From: Pirellulales bacterium
Lineage (GTDB): Bacteria > Planctomycetota > Planctomycetia > Pirellulales > DATAWG01
Length of the DNA stretch: 64,000 bases
Assembly (NCBI GenBank): GCA_036267355.1
Contig: DATAWG010000042.1
Span: 1-64,000 of the forward strand
Direction of reading: 5' to 3'
The notes below the pieces were generated by a model, which was given only the letters and a program-made list of their open reading frames with translations, was not told the origin of the DNA and did no database searches. Below are positions 34,897-43,890 of the stretch, piece by piece; the stretch's first letter is position 1; every line of letters begins with the position of its first letter. The translations under genes and the position numbers were made by a program.

Positions 34897-36687
34897 TCAG
34901 CGATCAAACCGATACGTCGGCGCGCGCGACGACGAATCGTCGTCCAAGGGATGAACCGTGCGGATGTGGCCCTTTGGCCGGTCGGGGTCGAGTGAGACTG
35001 GCTCGGGCGTTTCGAACACGCCGACATTGCCGGCCTCGTCGCGGACTTCCAGTCGAAGATAGACGCTTTCCGGCACACGGCTGTCGAAGCGCCATGTGTA
35101 ACTGCCCGTGTTTTCCAACCCGGCGGCGATCGTCGAGTAGGGGCCCCCCGGATGGTCGGTAAACGATAATGTCACGGGTCGGGCCGCCAGCATCGCGTCG
35201 CTGGTCTCGTAGCGGATCAGCAGTTGGCCCACATGGTCGCCGGTTCCGAGCTCGAAGCTTGTGATGCGAGCGATCGGCTTAGTGAGATCGACGCCGACCC
35301 ACAATTCCGGCAGATCGCCGCTGTGCGGCGGTCGAGTGGTCAAGCCTTTGCTGTCGACCACCGTGATGCGAAACCCGTAAAGCCCTTCGCCGTCGACTTT
35401 GACTTTGATCGGGTTGTGGTTGGCCGGCTGGAGGCCATAGCTCTGCCATGTGCGGCCAGCATCGCGGGTGCCCCAGATTTCGATTTTTGCGACACCTGCC
35501 CCGCCAGCCGAGTCGACTTCATAGTCGAGCGCGAAGCGGCGGGAATTGACCATATAGGGCCGCTCGCCCGGGGGCAGCCCTTGTGTGAACAAATTGCTGC
35601 CGCCGGAAAATCCTGCGACCGAAAAATGATTTTCCATCGGTGGAGCGGATGGACCGCTGCCTGCATTGCTCGCTGGATCCGACGACGGCAGCATCGGGCC
35701 AAACGTTGGGCCGGCGGAATTTGCGTTGCCGGAGCCTGCGGCGATGGATGTGCCGCCGCTGGCGGTCGGACCGCTCGGCGTTACGTCATGCGTTGCCGTG
35801 CCACTGTTATTCGCGGTCGCGTCGCCCGTTTGCCCGAGGGTTTGATTGGTAAGACGGTCGGTTGGCCAGGACGGTCCGCTCGGTTTTTGCACCGAAGCCA
35901 ACGGCGGCCCGCCCGCAGCATTGCCCTCGCTTCCGGCGATCCCATTTGTCGGGACACTGCCAGCCGTACCGCCGGGTGCCGCATTGTCGTCGCGGACGGT
36001 GGTTTGCATCGTCGCGAGATTTCCCGCCCGATCGCTGATCTCGGCGCGGAGTGTAATCGCCCCGGCAGCGCTGACGCGAAACGATGCCTGGCCGTTGTAG
36101 GTCGTCCGGTTCGGATCGCGCGGCGGGTCGAGTCCGATCAAGCGCCACGTCGGATCGCCCGTCGCTTGACATTCGATTTTCAGGCTATCGGGCTTTAGCA
36201 GCGGGTCGGTCGCAAGCCAATGCACGACGATCTGACCATTCGTGTCGCGCCAAGCAGTGAGTTCCAAATGCGGGGGAAGCGTGTCGATAATCACCCGCAG
36301 CTCGGGGCCGCCACTGTGTTCCGGCCGGATATGTCCGGCGCGATCCACGGTACGGATGGCGAACCAATATTCGCCGTCGCGAGGAGCGCGAAACGAAAAG
36401 CTCTTTTGCCGCGGATCGACGTGGGCAGCCAACGCCCAACTGCCGCCAGCATCGGCCGACACATACAGCCGCACTTCGACCGGCGCTTGCGACGCGTCGG
36501 CAGGGGGCGGAACGGTGAACGGAATCGAAAAATAGGTTTGCCGTGTGGGGACGGGGTCGGGCAACGTCGTGATCGGCGATGCGAGTGCCGCGACTGAGCA
36601 GGCCGGCGCCGAAAGCACCGGCGCCCAGATCGCCGCCGTCACGGCGCAGCAGAGCCGAATCATCAGTATCCGACGGACGATCGACAT
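34897..36687 (-). CDS. Large secreted protein with Ig/FN3-like domains
   Basis: A 596-residue exported protein. The signal peptide covers about residues 1-36. Two copies of a beta-sandwich-like region occur: N-terminal (about 65-230; VRLYVSADAGGSWALAAH, DGEYWFAIRTVDRAGHIRP) and C-terminal (about 370-580; AKIEIWGTRDAGRTWQSYG, GEGLYGFRITVVDSKGLTTRPP, LEVRDEAGNVGVFE). A Ser/Thr/Gly-rich linker (about 235-355) separates them. The repeated 'V-x-T-R/S-D-x-G-x-x-W' pattern is found in many planctomycete exoproteins. No enzyme motif is visible; a structural or binding role is likely. Confidence 0.8.
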   Translation of the reverse strand: MSIVRRILMIRLCCAVTAAIWAPVLSAPACSVAALASPITTLPDPVPTRQTYFSIPFTVPPPADASQAPVEVRLYVSADAGGSWALAAHVDPRQKSFSFRAPRDGEYWFAIRTVDRAGHIRPEHSGGPELRVIIDTLPPHLELTAWRDTNGQIVVHWLATDPLLKPDSLKIECQATGDPTWRLIGLDPPRDPNRTTYNGQASFRVSAAGAITLRAEISDRAGNLATMQTTVRDDNAAPGGTAGSVPTNGIAGSEGNAAGGPPLASVQKPSGPSWPTDRLTNQTLGQTGDATANNSGTATHDVTPSGPTASGGTSIAAGSGNANSAGPTFGPMLPSSDPASNAGSGPSAPPMENHFSVAGFSGGSNLFTQGLPPGERPYMVNSRRFALDYEVDSAGGAGVAKIEIWGTRDAGRTWQSYGLQPANHNPIKVKVDGEGLYGFRITVVDSKGLTTRPPHSGDLPELWVGVDLTKPIARITSFELGTGDHVGQLLIRYETSDAMLAARPVTLSFTDHPGGPYSTIAAGLENTGSYTWRFDSRVPESVYLRLEVRDEAGNVGVFETPEPVSLDPDRPKGHIRTVHPLDDDSSSRAPTYRFDR

Positions 36688-37119
36688 AACCCCCCCGGGT
36701 CGGGCAATAAGCGGACGGCGATGCGACACGTTAAAAACGCTCGCGTCCGTACTCTTGGTATCGGTGTTGCGGACGGTACGGCTTGAAACGCCGGTTAAAG
36801 CCGGATCGACTGGGTAAAATGCGTCGTGGTTGTCGGTGTGGAGCCAAGAGGATCACGTGCGCAGTCGTGGCGTCGGCGAGAAAACGCCGAGCCGAGCGAA
36901 AGCCATTTTTATTTTCGCCGTCTGCATTCTTCGTCTTCGCGGCGCCTCGTGAGGCTCCTGATGATGGCCTCTCTGACCGCGATAATCTGGAGTGGGTTAT
37001 TCTGGACTCGCACATGGGACAAGTACATAATGAATAGGAAATCAGGCTACGAAGCCTTTGATGCCCGGTTTCCACTTGATCGCCGGGCCGGAAGGTGCGG
37101 CGCGCTGAATAAATAAGCG
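36688..37119. other. 432-bp intergenic region
   Basis: Divergent region between the Ig-like protein gene (minus) and the SHOCT-like gene (plus). A 51-codon plus frame starts at ATG 36961 and ends at 37116, three bases before the next start (MMASLTAIIWSGLFW...); it has some hydrophobic character and could be a coupled small gene, but it has no ribosome site and I do not call it. No repeat of the dispersed families is seen. Confidence 0.4.
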
Positions 37120-37398
37120 ATGAGCAATTGGCTCGCGAACCCGTTGGTGCACGCGTTGGCGTCGAAGGTGCTGCTATGGTGCACCGTATTGGCGCTGCTG
37201 GTGGTCTTGGCGGTGTATGTCCTGGGAAAGTTTCGCGGTAGTGCGGAGGAAGAGCACCTCGGGGCAAGCGAACTGCTTAGTAAATTTCGGGAACTGCATT
37301 CGCAAGGTGGGCTAAGCGACGAGGAATTCCGAACAATAAAGACGCTGCTCGCGAAAAAGCTCCAGCGGCAGTTAAAGAATAGCGGCGAAAAGGGTTAG
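37120..37398 (+). CDS. Small membrane protein with a SHOCT-like C-terminus
   Basis: A 92-residue protein: a membrane helix at about 16-38 (SKVLLWCTVLALLVVLAVYVL) and a C-terminal two-helix segment LLSKFRELHSQGGLSDEEFRTIKTLLAKKLQ. That pattern (hydrophobic pair, G-x-L-S/T-D-E-E-F, helix) is the SHOCT domain of short C-terminal motifs. Function is unknown; in planctomycetes such small proteins are frequently seen near housekeeping genes. It precedes clpX by 256 bp. Confidence 0.72.
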   Translation: MSNWLANPLVHALASKVLLWCTVLALLVVLAVYVLGKFRGSAEEEHLGASELLSKFRELHSQGGLSDEEFRTIKTLLAKKLQRQLKNSGEKG

Positions 37399-37654
37399 GC
37401 GGGGCTTGCCGGATCGGGCTCAAGTTTGGCGGCTTGAGCGCGACGTTGCCGGTCCGCCGATTGCTGCGAGTCGACGTTTCGGAATTGCCTCTTACGGAAG
37501 CGCTCGGTGCAAGTGTGGTCAAGGATGTGCCCCTGGCAACGCAAAAACGCGATCGCGTTCTAGCCCTACGAGCGACAACTTGGTTTTGCAGTTTGGCGAG
37601 CGACCACGGCCGTTCACGCGCCAGACGTTTTTCTAGCGAAGAAAGAGGATCGGC

Positions 37655-38938
37655 ATGCCCTCTGGTCGGGATGTTAATTTAGGACGGCGTGGCAGTGGCA
37701 CAACGAAGAAAAACGCGTTTTGTTCGTTCTGCCGAAAGAGTTACCGCGACGTCGGGCCCCTGGTCGAAGGGCCTGGCGACGTCTATATCTGCGGCGAATG
37801 CATCGAATTGTGTCAATCCATTCTCGACCAGGAGCGCCGGCGTCGCGGAAGCAGCAAGCAGCTCTTCGCGCGAATTCCATCGCCGCGCGAAATCGTTGCA
37901 CACCTCGACGACTACGTCATCGGCCAGGAGCATGCCAAGAAAGTCTTGGCCGTCGCCGTCCATAGCCACTACAAACGGCTGACGCTCGGCGCCGAAGGCT
38001 CGGACGTCGAAGTCGACAAGTCGAATATCCTGTTGCTCGGGCCGACCGGCTCTGGCAAGACGCTTTTGGCCCGCACGCTGGCGAAGATTCTGAACGTGCC
38101 GTTCGCCATCGGCGACGCGACCACGCTCACCGAAGCCGGCTACGTCGGCGAGGATGTCGAAAACCTGTTGCTGAAATTACTCCACGCGGCCGACTTCGAT
38201 CTCGAAGCGGCGCAGCGCGGCGTGCTCTATATCGACGAAATCGACAAGATCGGCAAGACGAGCCAAAACGTGTCGATCACTCGCGACGTGTCTGGCGAAG
38301 GCGTGCAGCAGGCGCTGCTGAAAATGCTCGAGGGCACCGTGGCGAACGTTCCGCCACAAGGTGGCCGCAAACATCCGGAGCAGCAATACATTCAGATGGA
38401 CACGACCAACATCTTGTTCATCTGCGGCGGCACGTTTGTCGGCATCGAGAAAATCATTGCCAAGCGGCTCGGCCGGCGCACGATCGGCTTCGGCCAGCAA
38501 AGCGGCATGCGTGGCGACGCCGATATTGCCGAGCTATTGCCGCAAGTCGATGCCGACGATGTGCTGCAATTCGGTTTGATTCCCGAATTGGTCGGCCGGT
38601 TGCCGGTGATCGCGGCCCTGAAACCGCTCGACACCGCGGCTTTGGTTCGCGTGCTCCGCGAGCCGAAGAATGCGTTGGTAAAGCAATATCAAAAACTCTT
38701 CGGCATGGAAGGGGCTGATTTGCAGTTCACTGAAGACGGTTTGCAAGCAATTGCTCGCCGAGCTCAGGAAAAGGACACAGGTGCGCGGGGTCTTCGGTCG
38801 ATCATTGAAGAGACAATGCTCGACATCATGTTCCACCTGCCGGAACATCCAGGGGCCGCTTACGTGATCGACGAACCGGTTGTGGCGGGGAAAAAGGCCG
38901 CGTTTCCGATCGTCGAAGCGAAGACAAAGAGCGCGTGA
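37655..38938 (+). CDS. clpX: ATP-dependent Clp protease ATP-binding subunit ClpX
   Basis: A hexameric AAA+ unfoldase for ClpP, 427 residues. The N-terminal zinc domain has C23, C26, C46 and C49 (CSFC, CGEC). Walker A is GPTGSGKT (129-136), Walker [11 protein letters not shown]; the pore loop GYVGEDVE, sensor and RIP-like features follow. The ClpP-binding loop is altered (FGQQSGM region), and the C-terminus is extended slightly. GAGG is seven bases before the ATG. clpP is not adjacent (normally just upstream), so it must lie elsewhere. A hairpin at 39038 follows the gene. Confidence 0.97.
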   Translation: MPSGRDVNLGRRGSGTTKKNAFCSFCRKSYRDVGPLVEGPGDVYICGECIELCQSILDQERRRRGSSKQLFARIPSPREIVAHLDDYVIGQEHAKKVLAVAVHSHYKRLTLGAEGSDVEVDKSNILLLGPTGSGKTLLARTLAKILNVPFAIGDATTLTEAGYVGEDVENLLLKLLHAADFDLEAAQRGVLYIDEIDKIGKTSQNVSITRDVSGEGVQQALLKMLEGTVANVPPQGGRKHPEQQYIQMDTTNILFICGGTFVGIEKIIAKRLGRRTIGFGQQSGMRGDADIAELLPQVDADDVLQFGLIPELVGRLPVIAALKPLDTAALVRVLREPKNALVKQYQKLFGMEGADLQFTEDGLQAIARRAQEKDTGARGLRSIIEETMLDIMFHLPEHPGAAYVIDEPVVAGKKAAFPIVEAKTKSA

Positions 38939-39037
38939 GGCCGAGCCGATCTGCCGACAAAAAACATCGTGGCGTGTCACGTTCAAGCCCATGCCCGGTC
39001 AAACGGCCATGGAGGTTAAGTGCACGCCCGCCAGAGA

Positions 39038-39073
39038 GCGAGCCCGCGACCGGTAAGCCGATCGCGGGCTCGC
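39038..39073 (+). terminator. Hairpin downstream of clpX
   Basis: GCGAGCCCGCGA/TCGCGGGCTCGC, perfect 12-bp arms with a 12-base loop, about 100 bp past the clpX stop. There is no T-run, so it may be a weak terminator or an RNA-stabilising structure. Confidence 0.5.
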
Positions 39074-39094
39074 GGCATTTGTGGGGGAACCGAG

Positions 39095-39150
39095 GAGCCC
39101 GCAGCACAAGCAAGGAAGATCGCGGTTCGTCCTTGCTAACGCTGCGGGCT
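39095..39150. repeat. Palindromic repeat, family G
   Basis: Arms AGCCCGCAGCACAAGCAAGGA and TCCTTGCTAACGCTGCGGGCT with about 14 bp between; in the clpX/aminotransferase convergent gap. Confidence 0.85.
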
Positions 39151-39177
39151 AACGCGACCCACGCGCGAAACCAAGCT

Positions 39178-40284
39178 CTATCCCGCAAGTCGCCGTAGCG
39201 CTTCGATGCCGCGCTCGAGCGTCGCATCCTCGGTCGCGTAGGAAATGCGAAAATGCGTGTCGCGGCGGCTGAATATGTTGCCGGGCACGATGAGCAGTTC
39301 TTCTTTCACGGCCCTCGCGCAGAACTCCGTCGCCGTGCCGTGCGGCACCTTGGGAAACGCATAAAACGCTCCGTTCGGTCGCTGCAATTCATAGTATCCG
39401 TCTAGGCCCGCGCCGATTCGATCGCGTTTGCGGCGATAGGCGGCGATGTGAGGAGCCATATCGGTATCGAGCGCAGCGGCAGCGCCCCATTGAAACGGTT
39501 GCGGAGCGCACACGAACGTATATTGCTGCAGCTTTGCAATTTCGTCGACCACCGCCGCCGGGCCGTGCACGAAGCCGAGCCGCCACCCGGTCATGGCGTG
39601 GCTTTTGGAAAAACCGTCGACAACAATCGATAGCGGATTGAAACTGGCCGGCGACACGAAGGGCCCGTCGTAGCAAAACAGCCGGTAGATTTCGTCGCTC
39701 AATAAGGCCACGTGGCGCTTTGCGGCCAACTCCGCGATCGCGCGAATCTCGGGCTCGGCCGCCACAGCGCCGGTCGGATTCGCCGGGCTATTTAGCAGGA
39801 TCAATTTCGTACGGCCGCTCATTGCCGCGGCCACTCGATCCGGATCCAGACGGAAATCGGGATACGTGTCGATCACCACAGGCACGCCGCCGATCAGCTT
39901 CACCAGCGGTTCGTACATCACGAAATAAGGATCGAACATCACCACTTCGTCGCCCGGATTGACGATCGCCATCATGGCGAGCATCAAAGCGCCGCTGGTG
40001 CCGCTGGTGACGATCAGCTTGCGATCGGCGTGGCCGTATTCGGCATCGACCCGGGCTTGCAGCTTCTCGCGCAGCACGGGCATGCCTTGCGTGATGGAAT
40101 AGCTGTTCTTGCGGCTCTGGATTGCATTGATGGCCGCCAGCCGCGCTTCTTCAGGCACATCGAAATCGGGCTGCCCGATCGAAAAATTGATCGGGTTTTT
40201 CATCGTCGCCGCCAACTCGAACACCTTGCGGATGCCCGAGCTATCGAAGAGTGAGGTGCGATCGGCAATCCATGAGTGGGGCAT
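39178..40284 (-). CDS. PLP-dependent class I/II aminotransferase
   Basis: A 368-residue fold-type I aminotransferase. The PLP lysine is K227 in FSKSHAMTGWRLGF. NSPANPTG with N159, D187 and Y190 (LSDEIYR) bind the cofactor; R at the end (HFRISYATED) would bind the substrate carboxylate. The start RTSLFDSSGIRKVFELA with NFSIGQPDFDVPE is usual for aspartate/aromatic-type and MalY-like enzymes. The long frame upstream is repeat-derived, so ATG 40284 is chosen. Substrate is uncertain; aspartate or aromatic amino acids are the best guess. Confidence 0.92.
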   Translation of the reverse strand: MPHSWIADRTSLFDSSGIRKVFELAATMKNPINFSIGQPDFDVPEEARLAAINAIQSRKNSYSITQGMPVLREKLQARVDAEYGHADRKLIVTSGTSGALMLAMMAIVNPGDEVVMFDPYFVMYEPLVKLIGGVPVVIDTYPDFRLDPDRVAAAMSGRTKLILLNSPANPTGAVAAEPEIRAIAELAAKRHVALLSDEIYRLFCYDGPFVSPASFNPLSIVVDGFSKSHAMTGWRLGFVHGPAAVVDEIAKLQQYTFVCAPQPFQWGAAAALDTDMAPHIAAYRRKRDRIGAGLDGYYELQRPNGAFYAFPKVPHGTATEFCARAVKEELLIVPGNIFSRRDTHFRISYATEDATLERGIEALRRLAG

Positions 40285-40323
40285 GAGGAGCCGGGAGGGG
40301 TCAGGGGGCCGGGGGCCAGAAGG

Positions 40324-40335
40324 GTAGGGCAGGGG
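40324..40335 (+). repeat. Variant of the G-rich 12-mer (GTAGGGCAGGGG)
   Basis: One base different from the consensus; upstream of the aminotransferase, next to a family B palindrome. Confidence 0.6.
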
Positions 40336-40357
40336 GGTGGCGGGCAAAGGTCGACAC

Positions 40358-40421
40358 GCAACGAAACCAAAGGCGAGCCTCAATTGCCGAACGGGATGGA
40401 AGCTCGCTTGCGGCTTCGCGC
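40358..40421. repeat. Palindromic repeat, family B (diverged)
   Basis: Arms ACGAAACCAAAGGCGAGC and GCTCGCTTGCGGCTTCGCGC; diverged left arm. In the gap between the aminotransferase and DUF922-like genes. Confidence 0.75.
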
Positions 40422-40438
40422 ATCTGCCGCTCGCACGC

Positions 40439-41185
40439 TTACGGCGAGTCTTCCTTGAATGGCGCCGCGGCGGTTTTGCCGTGCAGTGCCACGGCTTGTT
40501 TCTGTCGCTCGTCGGCCTGCGCTTTGTAATTCGTGCCGTGGCGCGTTGCGATGTCGTATTGATCCTGGGCTTTGTGCTCGTCGTCGAGCATGGTTTGCAA
40601 GTTGGAATCGACCTGCTGGTCCATATCCGCAATCGCGGACGTCTGGTCGTCGCCGTGGCCCACGATCACGCCTCGGGCGACCAGATCGTTGAATTTATTT
40701 TGGATTCGCCGGGCCCACATTTCCGTAACGTCGAAATGCCCTTGCTCGTGGTCGAGCAATCGTTCGTCGGTCGGCCGGGTGGTCCACGATTGGCGGCGAT
40801 CGACTTCGGCGACGATCTCAAATCCGGTCAGCCGGGCTTCGAACTTTCCCGACGGCGAATCGTGCCAGCGATAGTGCGTGTTGTAGTGCAACGACGTGTA
40901 CGTCATCGCCGAAAGGTAGACGCCATTTTTTTGCGGCAGCGGGTTGGGCGGCGGGCAGCGGAAATCGGCAGCCGTCAGCGGCCCGTTGCGATACGGCCGC
41001 ATGGCCATATCGGCCACGTTCGATTTCTTCGGGCCCTCATCGCCGATCGCGATATGACAAGTGTCGCTCGCCACGAAAACGGCAAGCAAGAACACAAGGA
41101 ACAAGTTGCCGAGCAAACTTGTAGAAAAAATTCCGCCGGCAGCTTGTCGCTGCGCAGACCGCGCCTCGTGAATTGCCATCAACAT
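40439..41185 (-). CDS. DUF922-like secreted putative Zn-peptidase
   Basis: A 248-residue protein. A signal anchor occupies about residues 22-42. The domain (about 60-220) has the DUF922 pattern: conserved tyrosine-rich start YLSAMTYTSLHYNTHYRWHDSPSGKF and the zinc-type motif HEQGHFDV in LLDHEQGHFDVTEMWARRIQ. HExxH suggests metal-dependent hydrolysis; members are called putative secreted Zn-dependent proteases, without proof. The ATG at 41185 follows AGGAG; the longer frame is made of a family B half-repeat. Confidence 0.8.
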   Translation of the reverse strand: MLMAIHEARSAQRQAAGGIFSTSLLGNLFLVFLLAVFVASDTCHIAIGDEGPKKSNVADMAMRPYRNGPLTAADFRCPPPNPLPQKNGVYLSAMTYTSLHYNTHYRWHDSPSGKFEARLTGFEIVAEVDRRQSWTTRPTDERLLDHEQGHFDVTEMWARRIQNKFNDLVARGVIVGHGDDQTSAIADMDQQVDSNLQTMLDDEHKAQDQYDIATRHGTNYKAQADERQKQAVALHGKTAAAPFKEDSP

Positions 41186-41278
41186 CCTGCACTCTCCTCT
41201 GGATCGAATCAGCCCGATTGATCGATTATGGCTTATTCGCCGAGATCGCGACAATAGGAGCAGTTCAATCGCGGCGCA

Positions 41279-41312
41279 GAACGCGCGAAACCGCAAGCGA
41301 GCATCGACCCGA
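41279..41312 (+). repeat. Half copy of family B
   Basis: ACGCGCGAAACCGCAAGCGAGC without a matching arm, in the gap between the DUF922-like and DUF11 genes. Confidence 0.7.
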
Positions 41313-41428
41313 GTTGGCCCGGTGACAAGAAACAGGTACAAAATCGCAAGGCGGAGGTGGACCCGTTCCCGTTTTTCCTACGAAGACTACGCAAAACGGG
41401 ACTGTCCCCTGCGGTTTTGAAACTGTTT

Positions 41429-43660
41429 CTATCGCACGCGGCATTGGAAATGAACCACGCCGCCGCCATTGGCCCGAACCGGGTCGATCAAGTCCCATTT
41501 CAACACCACCGAGCCGACTTCGTTCGGCTGGGCCGTGAATGCCGCCTTCATGCTCGATTGCTCGCTGCCGGCGACGTATTCCAAGCGGGTCGTGAGGCTA
41601 TCGACGATCGTCACATTGCCGATCTTCTGGTCGCCGACATTGTCGAAACGAATCGTGAAATCGATCGTTTCGCCCGGCAAGGCATTGTTGGTGGACGCGA
41701 TCTTGCACACCTGAAGCCGTGGGTGATTCGGCACATCGACGACAAACTCCGCCTCAGCGCGAGCGTCGCCCGTGACGGCCGACGCCCGCTTGCCTTCGAT
41801 CTGGATTTCGAGGGCCTGGTTGCCGGTCCAGGCGACCGCATTCTGCACACGCTGTGCGAGAATCGCCTTGTCTTCCGAGGCGATGATGCCGGTGCGAATG
41901 TATGAAAAATCCTCATATGGCTTGAGCCGATCATAAACGGCGGCGAGCGTTTGCTCGTTGTGCAGGTCGATTCCCTTCTGCTTTTCCACGAGCGCGAGCA
42001 CCGGCCGCACGCCCACTTCGCCGATCGGTCCGAGCGGCTGTTCGGAAGTCGAAGCAAATTCATTTTCGTTCGCCAGGCTCGGCCGCACCGGTTGGTTCAC
42101 CTTGTAGAGCCCTTCGAACTCGTTTCCCTCGCGGGCCAGATCGACTTTGCGAACCGCGGCGAACCGCGGGGCATAGATGCAAACCCGATTGCTCGTTTGA
42201 AATAGGGTGCGGCCGTCGATCGTGTCGTAATGCACGAAGGTGTCTTCCGGCTGCATGCCGTCGATGTGGAAATTTGGGCGCACGCGGATCAATGCCCCGC
42301 GCTCGCCGCCATCGCAAATGTATTCGTCTTTCGGCCAGGGGCACGCAATCCCCGACGGCTTCCACGGGCCGAAGGTCGCACAGGCGGCCGGACAATTCCC
42401 CGGGCAATTCGCCGGACAATTGCCGGGGCCGGCCGCCGGACAATCCGGCGCCCCGTCCGGCCGCATGAATCGCGGCACATAGCCGGGCTGCGTATAACCG
42501 TCGCCCGGATAACCGCGGTACGCCGCTTCCGGCAGGCCCGCCGTGGTCGGGCAGGGCCCGGGTTCTTGCCCACGAATGATCGGTTCGCTTGCGGTTTGCG
42601 GCAGCGCCGGCGGCTCGGGGGCATCGGGCACCTCCGCTCGCGGTGATTGCCGCACCGCGTCCGACGGCATTTCCAGTATGGCCGACGCTTGCATCACGCC
42701 GTTGCTGTTCGCCGACGAATTGAACGAAGATGGATTGTTCGACGGCAGGGCAGGGGGGAGGGGCGCTTTCGGCTCGCTGGGTGCGGCTGCCGGCGGTTGA
42801 GCATTCGGCGCTTTCTGCGGCTGCGCTTTCGGCACCACGCTCGGCGGCGAGCTTAGCGGGGCCGCAGGCGGCGTGTTCGGCAATGGAACCGGCACCGGCT
42901 CGGCATGGCCGCTCGCCGGCGCACGGCTCGCCTGGCAACCGGCTAGCGGATGATCCGCGTCGGCGAGCAAGAGCAGGGCAGGGGAGTGGTACATGAACTG
43001 GGCGTCGGGCGATCCGGTGTCGGACGGCGTGCGGCCGCCGATCCGCAGAATCACCATCGGCCGCCCCATGCTGCTGGCCACGGTCAGCGGATCGTCTTGC
43101 GGCGGAGCGTCGAACCATGCTTGATGCGCCGGATCGGATCGAGCCGGCAGCGCATCGTGTGGATTTTCGAGATAGATCACGCGGGTAACAAAACTGCCCC
43201 GCGATGCCAGCTCGAGATCTTCCTGCGTCAACTCGATCGGCACGGGAAATCGCAGCTCTTCGCCCCGCGGTGGATACGTCCGGTCGATCACTTCGATCGT
43301 GGGAAACACTTCCATTCCCTCGTGCTGCGGAATCCGAATCACCCGCAGCCGATAAACCGCTCCGATCAGCATGCCGGCCTCGACCGGCGCCGGCATCGGC
43401 GGAGTGAATTGATCATCGACCGCCAGCGACACCGCGGCCCCAGCCGGGGCAATGATCTGAATCGGTTGAAAATAGCCCGGTATCGGCCCGCCACGTTCGA
43501 GCTGCGCCGTGCCGATGGCGCCCGGCGGCAGAATGCCGGCATACCCATGATGCACCGGCGGTTCAGCCGCAGCGACTATAGCGGCGCAGGAAAGCCAAGC
43601 CGAAATCAGCAGCAGCCGGCCCGCGATGCATTTGCGTTGAGCCATGGTCGTATTTCGCAT
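41429..43660 (-). CDS. Large secreted protein with DUF11-like C-terminal domain
   Basis: A 743-residue exported protein. The signal covers about 10-33 (ending VAAAEP). The N-terminal domain (about 35-220) is paralogous to the protein at 43891-45162: both contain YRL...(I/V)YPTIEV... and an acidic 'ELT(A/Q)EDxE...G(N/S)FVT(K/R)VIYL' segment. A Pro/Ala linker follows with two in-frame copies of the 12-mer and a short NCPANCPGNCP repeat. The C-terminus (about 640-743) is DUF11-like (PGETIDFTIRFDNVGDQKIGNVTIVDSL). Probably a surface or cell-wall protein. The ATG at 43645 is an alternative start. Confidence 0.82.
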   Translation of the reverse strand: MRNTTMAQRKCIAGRLLLISAWLSCAAIVAAAEPPVHHGYAGILPPGAIGTAQLERGGPIPGYFQPIQIIAPAGAAVSLAVDDQFTPPMPAPVEAGMLIGAVYRLRVIRIPQHEGMEVFPTIEVIDRTYPPRGEELRFPVPIELTQEDLELASRGSFVTRVIYLENPHDALPARSDPAHQAWFDAPPQDDPLTVASSMGRPMVILRIGGRTPSDTGSPDAQFMYHSPALLLLADADHPLAGCQASRAPASGHAEPVPVPLPNTPPAAPLSSPPSVVPKAQPQKAPNAQPPAAAPSEPKAPLPPALPSNNPSSFNSSANSNGVMQASAILEMPSDAVRQSPRAEVPDAPEPPALPQTASEPIIRGQEPGPCPTTAGLPEAAYRGYPGDGYTQPGYVPRFMRPDGAPDCPAAGPGNCPANCPGNCPAACATFGPWKPSGIACPWPKDEYICDGGERGALIRVRPNFHIDGMQPEDTFVHYDTIDGRTLFQTSNRVCIYAPRFAAVRKVDLAREGNEFEGLYKVNQPVRPSLANENEFASTSEQPLGPIGEVGVRPVLALVEKQKGIDLHNEQTLAAVYDRLKPYEDFSYIRTGIIASEDKAILAQRVQNAVAWTGNQALEIQIEGKRASAVTGDARAEAEFVVDVPNHPRLQVCKIASTNNALPGETIDFTIRFDNVGDQKIGNVTIVDSLTTRLEYVAGSEQSSMKAAFTAQPNEVGSVVLKWDLIDPVRANGGGVVHFQCRVR
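42745..42756 (+). repeat. GCAGGGCAGGGG 12-mer, copy 3 (in DUF11 gene)
   Basis: Exact copy, extended to GGGG GAGGGG on the right; translated on the minus strand as PLPPALP. Confidence 0.85.
42973..42984 (+). repeat. GCAGGGCAGGGG 12-mer, copy 4 (in DUF11 gene)
   Basis: Exact copy in the N-terminal part of the same gene, translated as HSPALLL in the other reading frame relative to copy 3. Confidence 0.85.
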
Positions 43661-43692
43661 TGCCTTGAAGAGATTTCGTTGCGTTAAACGCC

Positions 43693-43750
43693 GGAGCCCG
43701 CAGCGCAGGCAAGGGAGTGCCGTTTTATTTCCTTGCTTGCGCTGCGGGCT
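43693..43750. repeat. Palindromic repeat, family G
   Basis: Arms GGAGCCCGCAGCGCAGGCAAGG and CCTTGCTTGCGCTGCGGGCT, about 17 bp apart, just upstream of the DUF11 gene. Confidence 0.85.
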
Positions 43751-43790
43751 TCTGTCTTCTCGATCTTTCCTCGTGCCCGAAGAGCCCCCG

Positions 43791-43810
43791 GCGGGAGTGC
43801 CGGGGGCTCT
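43791..43810. repeat. GAGCCCCCGGC hairpin
   Basis: AGAGCCCCCGGC-gggagt-GCCGGGGGCTCT (extends over the stated span by a few bases), related to the one at 9468. In the same gap as the family G copy. Confidence 0.75.
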
Positions 43811-43890
43811 GGGGAGTTGGTTGCAAACGATCGTTGCCACACGCTTGATGGTCGTCGCTGCCGGTTGCCCCGGCAGGCAACGACTGGCGA

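Noticed and set aside
36961-37116. 51-codon frame MMASLTAIIWSGLFW directly before the SHOCT-like gene
   Set aside because: Attractive position but no ribosome site and no recognisable pattern; left as a note in the intergenic entry.
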